DNA of 23,121 nucleotides. Origin: Acidobacteriota bacterium. GTDB lineage: Bacteria; Acidobacteriota; Terriglobia; Acidiferrales; UBA7541. Every line of letters starts with the position of its first letter. Within the stretch, counting starts at the first letter, position 1. Shown here one piece after another: positions 1-8,384 of the stretch. The notes beneath the pieces were generated by a model that did no database searches, was not told the origin of the DNA, and saw only the letters and a program-made list of their open reading frames with translations. Position numbers and translations under genes: made by a program. Where the stretch lies: NCBI GenBank assembly GCA_003131985.1, contig PKWH01000058.1, positions 1-23,121 of the forward strand, in the 5' to 3' direction.

Positions 1-411
1 GACCGCTGGGGCATTGCCGGCACGCTGGCGGATCTCGGCAGCTTGGCGAGAGAACAACAGGATTGTTCCGCAGCGCGCTCTCTGTACTGCGAAAGCCTAA
101 AAATTTTCCAGGAACTAAGACACAAGCGCGGAATAGCCCGCGTGCTGGAATGCTTCGCGGGCTTAGCAGCGGTTCAACTGCAAGCGGAGCGATCGTTGCG
201 CCTGGCAGGCGCCGCGGCCGCGCTGCGCCAAAATATCGGCGCTCCTCTTACGCCCGTGGAACAGACCAAACTGGAAACGATTCTGGACCCTGCACGACAG
301 GCGGTAACGAACACAGCAAGCACGATGGCTTGGTTAGAGGGTTGGGCCATGCCATTCGAGAAAGCTATTGAGGAAGTGTTGATGCCAGAGGCGGCGTCTC
401 CTGCTGGCTAA
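1..411 (+). CDS. C-terminal part of a TPR/ATPase-type regulator (5' truncated)
   Basis: The reading frame is open from the first base of the window and ends at TAA 409-411, so the gene begins outside. The visible 136 residues start with a helical TPR-like stretch (ADLGSLAREQQDCSAARSLY, then LKIFQELRHKRGIARVLECF) and end with a segment rich in Ala and Leu followed by WLEGWAMPFEKAIEEVL. This ending is typical of large predicted ATPases with TPR tails (COG3903 type) found in bacterial transcriptional regulators and adenylate-cyclase-like proteins: an RLAGAAAALR...GAPLTPVE block, then a W-EG...-EAI motif. Family membership is inferred from this tail only; the ATPase and DNA-binding or cyclase domain cannot be seen. 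A TTG at 43 is an internal codon, not the start. Confidence 0.7.
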   Translation, partial: DRWGIAGTLADLGSLAREQQDCSAARSLYCESLKIFQELRHKRGIARVLECFAGLAAVQLQAERSLRLAGAAAALRQNIGAPLTPVEQTKLETILDPARQAVTNTASTMAWLEGWAMPFEKAIEEVLMPEAASPAG

Positions 412-456
412 AGTGGCAAAGAACATCGGGATACTACTGGAGAATTCACCCAGCAC

Positions 457-729
457 TTACTCCGCAGTTGATGGGTCGATAAGCCGGCGCACGGCGGAGA
501 CGCGATTGGCAGGAATGCCGGTGCGCTTGGCGTGTTCCCTGACGGTGGCTTCATCTGGGGCGAGGTAAACGCAGTAGACTTTGTCGCCTGTTACGTAGCT
601 ATGGAGCCACTGAATCTCAGGACCCATACCCTTCAAAACGCTGACCGACTTTTGAGACAGTTCGCGCAATTGCGCGTCGGTTAGACTTCCGGCTCCCGGA
701 ACTTCACGTTCGATGACGAATTTTGGCAT
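457..729 (-). CDS. DUF4242 family small protein (SCO4226-like, possible nickel binding)
   Basis: A 90-residue protein starting MPKFVIEREVPGAG and containing the DUF4242 pattern: a short ferredoxin-like fold with WLHSYVTGDKVYCVYLAP in the middle and REHAKRTGIPANRVSAV near the end. A well-studied relative, SCO4226 of Streptomyces, binds nickel, but metal binding is not shown here. The ATG at 727-729 is preceded on the minus strand by GGGGAG five bases upstream, a good ribosome binding site, which fixes the start. It diverges from the OsmC gene across 132 bp and converges on the TPR gene with 45 bp between them. No signal peptide or membrane segment; cytoplasmic. Confidence 0.75.
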   Translation of the reverse strand: MPKFVIEREVPGAGSLTDAQLRELSQKSVSVLKGMGPEIQWLHSYVTGDKVYCVYLAPDEATVREHAKRTGIPANRVSAVRRLIDPSTAE

Positions 730-861
730 GGAACTCCCCTGGATGTGGATTTATGCTAGCACGCAGATGGGAGCGGCTTCAAGACGGCTTGCCGAAGCTG
801 CTTCTGGTTAGAGAAAAATGGCCAAGAATTATTAGAAATAAATAACAAGGATGAGCCAACC

Positions 862-1368
862 ATGGATCTTCGATCGCTTCAAAAGCCGCTGAAAGACCAA
901 TACCGGACCGACCCAAGCGCCTCAAAAATCACAATCCGGGCAAAAGGCGCGCAGACGGATGCTCCGGTGTCATGCTCGGTTGATCTCGGGCGCGCCATCT
1001 ACCGCGCCGAGGCGCACAAGGGAGTCGGAGGCGCCGGTGCGGGCGCTTGCTCTGGCGACCTTTTGCTGGGGGCTCTGGCGGCCTGCGCGCAAATCACCTG
1101 TCAGATGGTGGCGGCGTCCATGGGTATTCCAACGGAACGCATCGAGGTGACTGTGGAGGGAGACTTGGATCTTCGAGGCACACTTGGAATATCAAAAGAC
1201 GTGCCCGTCGGTTTCGAGAGCGTCCATCTTCAATTTGATGTTGCCGCGCCTAATGCGACCCCGGAACAAATGGCTGGGTTGCGAGAAAAAACAGAGCAGT
1301 ATTGCGTGGTGATGCAAACGTTGATGCGGCCACCGAAGCTGGAATCCGAGTGGGTTCGGCACGACTGA
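862..1368 (+). CDS. OsmC family peroxiredoxin-like protein
   Basis: A 168-residue OsmC/Ohr-fold protein. Members reduce organic hydroperoxides through two conserved cysteines. Here the first lies in the helix LLLGALAACAQITC (Cys75, with Cys80 nearby) and the second in EQYCVVMQTL (Cys148), matching the usual Cys-then-YCP/V-x-x-x-L pattern. The N-terminal half gives the expected beta strands (SKITIRAKGAQTDAPVSCSV). The length is somewhat above the 140 aa of minimal OsmC proteins because of an N-terminal extension of about 20 residues. ATG 862 has AAGGATGAG upstream at somewhat long spacing. An FAD-dependent oxidoreductase follows 111 bp downstream on the same strand, so the two may be co-transcribed. 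Family assignment is firm; the actual substrate is unknown. Confidence 0.85.
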   Translation: MDLRSLQKPLKDQYRTDPSASKITIRAKGAQTDAPVSCSVDLGRAIYRAEAHKGVGGAGAGACSGDLLLGALAACAQITCQMVAASMGIPTERIEVTVEGDLDLRGTLGISKDVPVGFESVHLQFDVAAPNATPEQMAGLREKTEQYCVVMQTLMRPPKLESEWVRHD

Positions 1369-1479
1369 ACAGACGGCCGCAATAAGTCTTCACTCATAAA
1401 AACCTCGTCTTTCATGCGCAGACTCTTTTTCGAGGCTAGTATCTTGTCGGATAGTGAAATTTTGAGGGATGGAGCAGCC

Positions 1480-2859
1480 ATGCTGAACGAAGCGACGATC
1501 TCGAACTTCAGAGCCAGCCTGCTTGGCGGCCTAATCGAGCCAGGCGACCCAAGTTACGAAACGTCTCGCAAGGTGTTCAACGGCATGATCGACCGGCATC
1601 CGCGCCTGATTGCGCGTTGCGCCGACGTGGCCGACGTCATGGCGGCGGTGAACTTCGGCCGCGAGCAGAAGCTCCTGGTGGCCATCCGTGGCGGCGGGCA
1701 CAACGCGGGCGGCTTGGGAGTGTGCGATGACGGATTGGTGATCGATCTTTCGCCCATGAACTATGTTCGCGTGGACCCGAAGAAGAAGATCGTGCTGGTT
1801 GGCGGTGGCGCGCTGTGGCGCGACGTGGATCACGCGACGTACGCGTTCGGTCTCGCGGTTCCTTCGGGCATCATTTCGACAACCGGCGTGGCCGGACTGA
1901 CGTTGGGCGGCGGAATCGGATACTTGACGCGGCGGTACGGCCTGACTATCGACAATCTGCTGGCCGTCGAAATGGTGTTAGCTGACGGGCGGTTCGTCAC
2001 CGCAAGCGCCAAGGAAAACGCCGACCTGTTCTGGGCGGTGCGCGGCGGGGGCGGCAACTTCGGCGTCGCGACGTCGTTTCTGTTTAAGGCGCGTCCGGTG
2101 CATACCGACTACGGCGGGCCAATGCTGTGGCGGATGGAAGACGCGGCGGAAATGATGCGCTGGTACCGCAGCTTCATCGCCAAGGCGCCCGATGACCTCT
2201 ATGGGTTCTTTGCTTTCCACACTGTGCCACCCTGGCCGCCGTTTCCCGAGCATCTGTACTACAAAAAGATGTGCGGCATCGTGTGGTGCTACACCGGACC
2301 GATCAAAAAGGCGGAGAAGGTGTTCAAGCCGATCCGGAGCTTCAAGGCTCCCGCGCTCGACCTAGTCGGCCCGATTCCACATCCAACGCTGCAAAGCATG
2401 TTCGATCGTCTCTATCCGCCCGGCATGCAATGGTATTGGAAGGCCGATTTCGTGCGGACACTCAGTGACGAAGCCATCGCGCAGCATCTGAAGTACGCCG
2501 CGAAGTTGCCAACGTTGCAGTCAACCATGCATCTCTACCCGATCAACGGCGCGGCGAGCCGGGTGAAGAACAGCGCGACGCCGTGGTCTTACCGCGACGC
2601 GACGTGGGCCCAGGTGATGGTAGGAGTCGATCCAGACCCCGGGCAAAAGGAAAAAATCAGCACATGGGCGAAGGAGTATTGGAGCGCGCTTCATCCGTAC
2701 TCAGCCGGCGGCGCGTACGTCAATTTCATGATGGATGAGGGCGAAGACCGCATTCGGGCGACTTACGGCAAGAATTACGATCGTCTTGCGAAGATCAAGA
2801 AACGGTACGACCCGGCGAATCTGTTTCGCGTGAATCAAAATATCAAACCGTCGAAATAA
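1480..2859 (+). CDS. FAD-binding oxidoreductase, berberine-bridge (BBE) type
   Basis: Flavoprotein oxidase of the PCMH/FAD_binding_4 plus BBE family. With the start at 1480 it is 459 residues. RGGGH at about 70-74 carries the His that usually binds FAD covalently (8-alpha-histidyl). The FAD pocket continues with GVAGLTLGGGIGYLTRRYGL and ADLFWAVRGGGGNFGV. The C terminus ends YDPANLFRVNQNIKP, the BBE signature. In plant BBE a Cys in the segment before the LGGGIG-like loop makes a second flavin bond; here that position reads TTGVAGLTL, without Cys, so a single bond is expected. The frame is open back to ATG 1414, but ATG 1480 has GGAG five bases upstream and matches the family N terminus better. 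Substrate (sugar, alkaloid-like or other alcohol) cannot be deduced. No signal peptide. Confidence 0.85.
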   Translation: MLNEATISNFRASLLGGLIEPGDPSYETSRKVFNGMIDRHPRLIARCADVADVMAAVNFGREQKLLVAIRGGGHNAGGLGVCDDGLVIDLSPMNYVRVDPKKKIVLVGGGALWRDVDHATYAFGLAVPSGIISTTGVAGLTLGGGIGYLTRRYGLTIDNLLAVEMVLADGRFVTASAKENADLFWAVRGGGGNFGVATSFLFKARPVHTDYGGPMLWRMEDAAEMMRWYRSFIAKAPDDLYGFFAFHTVPPWPPFPEHLYYKKMCGIVWCYTGPIKKAEKVFKPIRSFKAPALDLVGPIPHPTLQSMFDRLYPPGMQWYWKADFVRTLSDEAIAQHLKYAAKLPTLQSTMHLYPINGAASRVKNSATPWSYRDATWAQVMVGVDPDPGQKEKISTWAKEYWSALHPYSAGGAYVNFMMDEGEDRIRATYGKNYDRLAKIKKRYDPANLFRVNQNIKPSK

Positions 2860-2939
2860 ACGGGGAGATTTGTACCTTCGACAATCCGAGCGGACTCGGC
2901 ACGGGTGAAGAGCCTCGGTAGATTGGCAATTGCGTTCGC

Positions 2940-2977
2940 AAATAAAAACGGCGCCTGACTGAAGAGTGGGCGCCGTT
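2940..2977 (-). terminator. Rho-independent terminator of ftsH
   Basis: A perfect 9-bp inverted repeat, AACGGCGCC at 2947-2955 and GGCGCCGTT at 2969-2977, with a 13-nt loop. Read on the minus strand the stem is followed by a T-rich run (TTTTTATTT), while on the plus strand there is none. It lies 24 bp beyond the ftsH stop codon, so it terminates the tilS-ftsH transcript. Confidence 0.85.
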
Positions 2978-3001
2978 GAAATTTACTCCGATAAATTCAG
3001 A

Positions 3002-4945
<1,944 letters not shown>

Positions 4946-5065
4946 CGTCTTACCTCACCCTGTGAATACTTTCCGACCCCTGTTTCGGGCCCCCGATGCT
5001 GCCTACTACTTAGATGCAACAGCGGCGCCAGTGTATGCACCCGTCAACCTATCCAAGATAACGTC

Positions 5066-6565
5066 TCAAAGCTGAAGTTCTTCGATCAGCACGCCTACTT
5101 GCGTTCGCGCCCGCGCGCAGAAATCATCGGCCGGAGCCATGCCCCGAGTCCAGACCACCTGCCCGCCGCATTCAAGCACGGGCCAACGCGCCCGGTCTCG
5201 GAGGGGAATACGGTCTGCCAGGAACATATCCTTCAACTTACTGGCCTGCCGGCGACCGTAGGGTCTGTAGGCGTCACCTGGCCGCCAATTCCGCAAGATT
5301 AAAGAACCGCGGAGGAGGCCAGCATCGAGGGCTTCGCCGTCGCTTTTAGTGTCGCTCGCTTGCAAAGTCCAGTCAATGACTTTCAAACGGAAGCGACTTC
5401 CAAGTTCCGGAATGGAAACAACCGTCGCGCCGCTGTTCGGGAGGCTTACAACGTACTGATATGTGCTGGCGTGCGCGGCGTCTTCACTGGCAGTAAGGGA
5501 ATGTCGGCCAGCTTGGACATGCGAAAAAGTCAATTTCCCGAAAGTTCGCTCGACAAAGATGTTGCCCGGCAGTTCCAACCGGCTACCACTCGTTGATTCC
5601 GTGGCCAGGTGGATGACCTGCTCGACATGCTGTGCGCCCAAATCCTTGCGATCCCCGCGGACACCTTCATAAAGACGGCGGATAATGCGTTCGGTGAGCG
5701 CACGTAAAGGCGCGAACTCGCTGGAGTTAGATGCGGCCGGTGGAATGTTCGGTGCAGAGATGAGCTCAAGCGGCAGCAATAGATCGCGAATCTGAATCGT
5801 CAGAACATCGCCGGCCACTCGGACGAAGCTGCGGAAGCGGTCTTCTACAACTGCCGACCAGAATACTTCCTGCTCGCCGGATAGGCGAGCGAGTTCGCAA
5901 AGATGCGTGGCGATAGCAGGCGCGAAATCGCGTTCAATAACGGGAAGGAGCCGTTCGCGAATTCGAGCGCGAAGCCGGCGTGTATCACGGTTCGTCGCGT
6001 CTTCACGCCAGACTTGGTTTTTCGCGCGGAGATAGTCGCGCAAATCCTGGCGGGCGATTCCAAGCAGCGGGCGCATAACAGAGCGAGCGGTCGGATAAAT
6101 GCCGGCCAGACCAGTGGGTCCTGTTCCGCGAATCAAATGAGCCAGAACGGTTTCGGCTTGGTCCTGGGCGGTGTGCGCTACGGCGATGCGCGTTGCCTGT
6201 CCGGCGGCGCAGACGCGCTCGAAGAATGCATAACGCAAGCGTCGCGCAGCGTCTTCGAGATTCCATCCATGACGGGTGGCTTCGGCGGCAACGTCCTCGC
6301 GGGCGGCCACAATTTGGAGGGCACTATCACGGGCCAGCTGCGCGACGAACTGCGCATCCGATGTGGAAGCGTCACCGCGCAGCATGTGGTCAAAATGAAC
6401 GACTGATAGAGTTACGCCTAACTCGTCGCGAAGATTTTCCAGAATGCGAAGAAGCGCGACCGAATCCGCGCCGCCGGAGACGGCCACACCAACCCGATCG
6501 CCGGGCAGAATCATTCGCGCATTGCGAATGTTATTGAGTACGGATTGTTCGAGCGATGTTCTCAT
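5066..6565 (-). CDS. tilS: tRNA(Ile)-lysidine synthase TilS
   Basis: Cytoplasmic N-type ATP pyrophosphatase that converts C34 of tRNA-Ile(CAU) to lysidine, switching the codon read from AUG to AUA. The 499-residue protein has the PP-loop SGGADS at about 30-35, then VHFDHMLRG and the AHTAQDQAETVLAHLIRGTG block of the TilS catalytic domain. The C terminus carries the TilS_C tRNA-binding module (LILRNWRPGDAYRPYGRR, then SKLKDMFLADRIPLRDR). The length is normal for a full-size bacterial TilS. ATG 6565-6563 lacks an obvious Shine-Dalgarno sequence, so the start is supported by family alignment. Upstream lies the 137-aa membrane protein gene (133 bp gap, same strand), and ftsH follows. A CAU-anticodon tRNA, possibly its substrate, lies about 1.8 kb upstream on the other strand. 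Confidence 0.95.
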   Translation of the reverse strand: MRTSLEQSVLNNIRNARMILPGDRVGVAVSGGADSVALLRILENLRDELGVTLSVVHFDHMLRGDASTSDAQFVAQLARDSALQIVAAREDVAAEATRHGWNLEDAARRLRYAFFERVCAAGQATRIAVAHTAQDQAETVLAHLIRGTGPTGLAGIYPTARSVMRPLLGIARQDLRDYLRAKNQVWREDATNRDTRRLRARIRERLLPVIERDFAPAIATHLCELARLSGEQEVFWSAVVEDRFRSFVRVAGDVLTIQIRDLLLPLELISAPNIPPAASNSSEFAPLRALTERIIRRLYEGVRGDRKDLGAQHVEQVIHLATESTSGSRLELPGNIFVERTFGKLTFSHVQAGRHSLTASEDAAHASTYQYVVSLPNSGATVVSIPELGSRFRLKVIDWTLQASDTKSDGEALDAGLLRGSLILRNWRPGDAYRPYGRRQASKLKDMFLADRIPLRDRARWPVLECGGQVVWTRGMAPADDFCARARTQVGVLIEELQL

Positions 6566-6613
6566 CAGGAAATGGAAGAGAGCGAAGCCGAAATTTCCCG
6601 GCCAATCGCCCCG

Positions 6614-6640
6614 ATTACACTATGGTAGCAGCGAAGACAA
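6614..6640 (-). promoter_or_regulatory. Weak candidate promoter for tilS-ftsH
   Basis: Read on the minus strand: TTGTCT (6640-6635), 15 bp, then TGTAAT (6619-6614), five of six to the -10 consensus. The spacing is short and the -35 is only partial. It sits about 50 bp upstream of the tilS ATG in a 133-bp gap with no visible terminator, so read-through from the upstream genes is also possible. Confidence 0.25.
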
Positions 6641-6698
6641 GATGGGTCGAGCGTGGGCGCGAAAAGTGAAAGGGAAAAGCATGCAGGATGTGAGCGGG

Positions 6699-7112
6699 TT
6701 ACAGGCGATCTGCGACTTGTTGGGTGAACAGATCACGACTGTAAGAAATGCGCCGGTCAAGAGCTACGGCGGCAAAATACGAGCAATTCACGCGTTCTTG
6801 CTCGGCCCACGCGGCCACGCTAGGAATCGCGGGTCGCGCCATGCGGCCGAAAAAATCCAGCAAGTTATAGTAGGTCCCTACTGCGCGAATTTCGCCTTGG
6901 TCGTCACCGCGTTCCGGGCATAGGCGGACCAACTGAACCAATCGACTGAAATCCTCCGCGCCGAAACTCCCGCCTTGAATGCCGGTGACTTCCCGCACGC
7001 GGTCTGACAGCTCTACTCTTCGGCTTGATGCCAGTATCGAGCGGCAATGCCAAATGAAGAATTGCAGGAAGGCTGCAATCGAGAAAACGAAAATGAGCGC
7101 CGCTATTATCAT
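6699..7112 (-). CDS. Conserved-looking membrane-anchored protein of unknown function (137 aa)
   Basis: I do not recognise this family. The protein begins with one hydrophobic helix (residues 2-21, IIAALIFVFSIAAFLQFFIW), followed by about 115 mainly polar residues with an SDRVREVTG...EDFSRLVQLVRLCP block and a C-terminal AWAEQERVNCSYFAAVALDR helix, probably cytoplasmic given the positive residues after the helix. The frame is open to 7391, but the ATG at 7112 overlaps the stop of the upstream 7TM gene as ATGA, the classical coupled arrangement; the longer version would run through the body of that gene and has no membrane-protein character before residue 94. It is the last gene of the peptide-7TM-TM unit and precedes tilS. 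No catalytic motif is visible. It may act with the 7TM protein. Confidence 0.7.
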   Translation of the reverse strand: MIIAALIFVFSIAAFLQFFIWHCRSILASSRRVELSDRVREVTGIQGGSFGAEDFSRLVQLVRLCPERGDDQGEIRAVGTYYNLLDFFGRMARPAIPSVAAWAEQERVNCSYFAAVALDRRISYSRDLFTQQVADRL

Positions 7113-7810
7113 CGAGCTCTCACCAGCAAACGAGCTGTAGTCAACCGGGCGTCTTCTGGAACCTTGGAAAAGGTGTAGGCCCATGCCAGCGGCAGCCACG
7201 TACCTATCAGCGGCGGTACCCATCGTAGAACTGATTCCTGCAAACCAGGGAAAAGGTTCCGCAGAGCATACGTTCCTGCTGTAGCACTGAAGTAAACGCC
7301 CAGCGCTAATACCAACTGGATTAGCCGCGTACGCGTTTCGCGCAACTTCAATATGGCCCCCCAGAGAAGATAGGTCAGGACGACTCCGCAAAAATGCAAG
7401 TTCTGTCCGAGTTCCACTACAAACCTGCTCGTAAGATGGTCTTTATTTTCGCGGACTACCGCATAAGAAAAGAAGGCTGTTGCCAGAAGCAAAATCGCGG
7501 CGGCACTGCGAATGTACCGGCTGACGTTCATTTCCACGAATACATGTTGGTACAACTGAATAATGACGCAGAACATTACAATCGTGAGAAGGCTCTCAGA
7601 GTAATAGTAATAGTATCTGTACTGCAGGGACTGAAAACCGAAGCGTTGGATCGAAACGTACTGGCCAACAGTGACAACCGCAGCAGCCAACATGTATAAA
7701 TTGAGGCTCAGATGGGAGAGGAAGCTCTTGCTACGAACCGCGCACACCACCACGAAGACTTCCAATAGGAAGCTTGCTAGCCAGAGAACGTAATCAACCG
7801 GGCCAAGCAA
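7109..7810 (-). CDS. Seven-helix integral membrane protein of unknown function
   Basis: A 233-residue protein with seven predicted membrane helices, roughly at 6-25, 35-52, 71-90, 101-120, 132-152, 162-181 and 196-214, and no domain I can name. Notable features are RYYYYY just before helix 3 and a positively charged C-terminal tail (ARLTTARLLVRAR). Proteins with this many helices and no transporter or histidine-kinase domain can be sensors, proteases or transport partners; none is indicated. The start is TTG 7810 with AGAAGG eight bases upstream. It lies 60 bp downstream of the repeat-peptide gene and overlaps the 137-aa gene by 4 bp (ATGA), so the three are probably one transcript. Gene reality is well supported by the coupled neighbours; function is unknown. 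Confidence 0.75.
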   Translation of the reverse strand: MLGPVDYVLWLASFLLEVFVVVCAVRSKSFLSHLSLNLYMLAAAVVTVGQYVSIQRFGFQSLQYRYYYYYSESLLTIVMFCVIIQLYQHVFVEMNVSRYIRSAAAILLLATAFFSYAVVRENKDHLTSRFVVELGQNLHFCGVVLTYLLWGAILKLRETRTRLIQLVLALGVYFSATAGTYALRNLFPGLQESVLRWVPPLIGTWLPLAWAYTFSKVPEDARLTTARLLVRAR

Positions 7811-7839
7811 TTCTAGACCTTCTTTGAAAGCTCAGCCCA

Positions 7840-7859
7840 CATCCGCCTTATCGCGGATG
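7840..7859 (-). other. Intergenic stem-loop between peptide gene and 7TM gene
   Basis: CATCCGC (7840-7846) and GCGGATG (7853-7859) form a perfect 7-bp stem with a 6-nt loop. It lies in the 60-bp gap between the peptide stop codon and the TTG start of the 7TM gene. No T-run follows on the minus strand, so it is not a standard terminator. It could stabilise the upstream mRNA segment or partly attenuate expression of the downstream genes, giving more peptide than membrane protein. Confidence 0.45.
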
Positions 7860-7870
7860 ATCGACGCCAA

Positions 7871-8083
7871 CTACCAAGGCGTTGGCGGCATTGGGCCACC
7901 CGTATTGGCTGCCAACCAAGGCGTTGGCGGCATCGGGCCACCGGTATTGGCTACCAACCAAGGCGTTGGCGGCATCGGACCACCGGTATTAGCGAGCGCT
8001 GTCTGGGTCGTTAATGCATTTAGACCCACCGCGCTAGTCAGGACCAGCAGTACCAAGGCCACTACAATTAACCACCTGTTCAT
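7871..8083 (-). CDS. Exported repeat peptide precursor (three NTGGPMPPTPW units)
   Basis: A 70-residue protein I cannot assign to a family. Residues 1-31 are a clear Sec-type signal peptide: MNRW, a hydrophobic core (LIVVALVLLVLTSAVG), and a TALA end at the likely cleavage site. The rest consists only of three copies of one 14-residue unit: NTGGPMPPTPWLVA (32-45), NTGGPMPPTPWLAA (46-59) and NTGGPMPPTPW (60-70), ending directly at the TAG stop. Each core is preceded by Ala (ALA, LVA, LAA), so every unit carries a signal-peptidase-like junction. The ATG at 8083 has GGGAGGG four bases upstream, a very strong ribosome site. The DNA differences between copies are almost all synonymous, which supports coding. 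It leads a unit with the 7TM and 137-aa genes. It could be a multi-copy peptide signal, a surface peptide or a small antimicrobial; none is shown. Confidence 0.8.
   Translation of the reverse strand: MNRWLIVVALVLLVLTSAVGLNALTTQTALANTGGPMPPTPWLVANTGGPMPPTPWLAANTGGPMPPTPW
7874..7990 (-). repeat. Three 42-bp in-frame tandem repeats
   Basis: The 33-bp core encoding NTGGPMPPTPW occurs at 7874-7906, 7916-7948 and 7958-7990, with an exact period of 42 bp (14 codons). Across the copies and the adjoining linker codons there are four synonymous changes (GCT/GCC, GGT/GGC, ACC/ACG, CCG/CCA) and one amino-acid change (GTA/GCA, Val/Ala), which falls in the linker and not in the core. Confidence 0.95.
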
Positions 8084-8133
8084 AGACCCTCCCGAGGGAA
8101 ACTACCCGGGGCGAGTCTATAGGCGGTCTTATG

Positions 8134-8171
8134 CCGTTTAGGGAGTTTTTATCGGGAATGTGTCTAAACGG
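8134..8171 (-). other. Inverted repeat in the peptide-gene leader
   Basis: CCGTTTAG (8134-8141) and CTAAACGG (8164-8171) are perfect 8-bp complements separated by 22 nt. It lies in the predicted 5' untranslated region, about 50-90 bases upstream of the peptide ATG. It could fold as an RNA hairpin or be a spaced operator. No T-run follows on either strand, so a terminator is unlikely. Confidence 0.4.
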
Positions 8172-8186
8172 TACACACCCCCGCCT

Positions 8187-8203
8187 CCCTGGCAGAGCCA
8201 GAG
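8187..8203 (-). other. Short stem-loop in the peptide-gene leader
   Basis: On the minus strand CTCTGGC, loop TCT, GCCAGGG gives a 7-bp stem with one G-U pair. Together with the inverted repeat at 8134-8171 it makes the predicted leader of about 135 nt structured. Its role is unknown, and it may be chance. Confidence 0.3.
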
Positions 8204-8207
8204 CTTT

Positions 8208-8262
8208 TCGTATTGTTACGAGATCAAAATAGCTTTTGGGGGCGGCAGGGTCAATGTTACGA
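8208..8262 (-). promoter_or_regulatory. Two TCGTAACA direct repeats flanking the peptide promoter
   Basis: The 8-mer TCGTAACA (minus strand) occurs at 8262-8255, directly before the -35 box, and again at 8221-8214, at the predicted transcription start. They are 41 bp apart, about four helical turns. The second copy is also part of an inverted repeat TCGTA-TTGT-TACGA (plus strand 8208-8221). This arrangement fits paired sites for a regulator, but no regulator is identified. Confidence 0.35.
8226..8254 (-). promoter_or_regulatory. Candidate sigma70-type promoter of the repeat-peptide operon
   Basis: On the minus strand TTGACC (8254-8249; five of six to the -35 consensus), exactly 17 bp, then TATTTT (8231-8226; four of six to the -10 consensus). 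Transcription would start near 8218, giving a leader of about 135 nt before the peptide ATG. It is the best-spaced pair in the gap between the tRNA and the peptide gene. Confidence 0.5.
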
Positions 8263-8339
8263 AAGTACTAGTTTTGCGACTTAATTCCCTTATGCTGTGC
8301 GGGGTAGTTTGGCGATCGCGAGAGGGTTCTGCTCCTGTC

Positions 8340-8369
8340 TTGACACTTTGCGCAGGTAACCCTTAGCAT
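8340..8369 (+). promoter_or_regulatory. Sigma70-type promoter of the CAU tRNA
   Basis: A perfect -35 box TTGACA (8340-8345), 18 bp, then TAGCAT (8364-8369; four of six). Transcription would begin about eight bases before the tRNA 5' end at 8385. A strong -35 box and short leader are usual for tRNA genes. Confidence 0.65.
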
Positions 8370-8384
8370 CGAGAATTGTCTTGT

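Noticed and set aside
5903..6406. Plus-strand frame of 167 aa opposite tilS
   Set aside because: Antisense of the TilS catalytic domain, whose motifs are intact on the minus strand.
7113..7391. Upstream extension of the 137-aa gene to a start at 7391 (230 aa)
   Set aside because: It runs through the body of the 7TM gene in another frame, has no membrane or domain character, and the ATGA-coupled ATG at 7112 explains the gene better.
7874..7990. CRISPR-like array
   Set aside because: Repeats are head-to-tail with no unique spacers, and they keep a reading frame of 14 codons; this is a coding repeat.
7824..8141. Plus-strand frame of 105 aa with its own repeats (QGVGGIGPPVLA)
   Set aside because: It is the antisense reading of the peptide repeats. 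The minus-strand frame has a signal peptide, a strong ribosome site and silent-only core changes; the plus frame has none of these.
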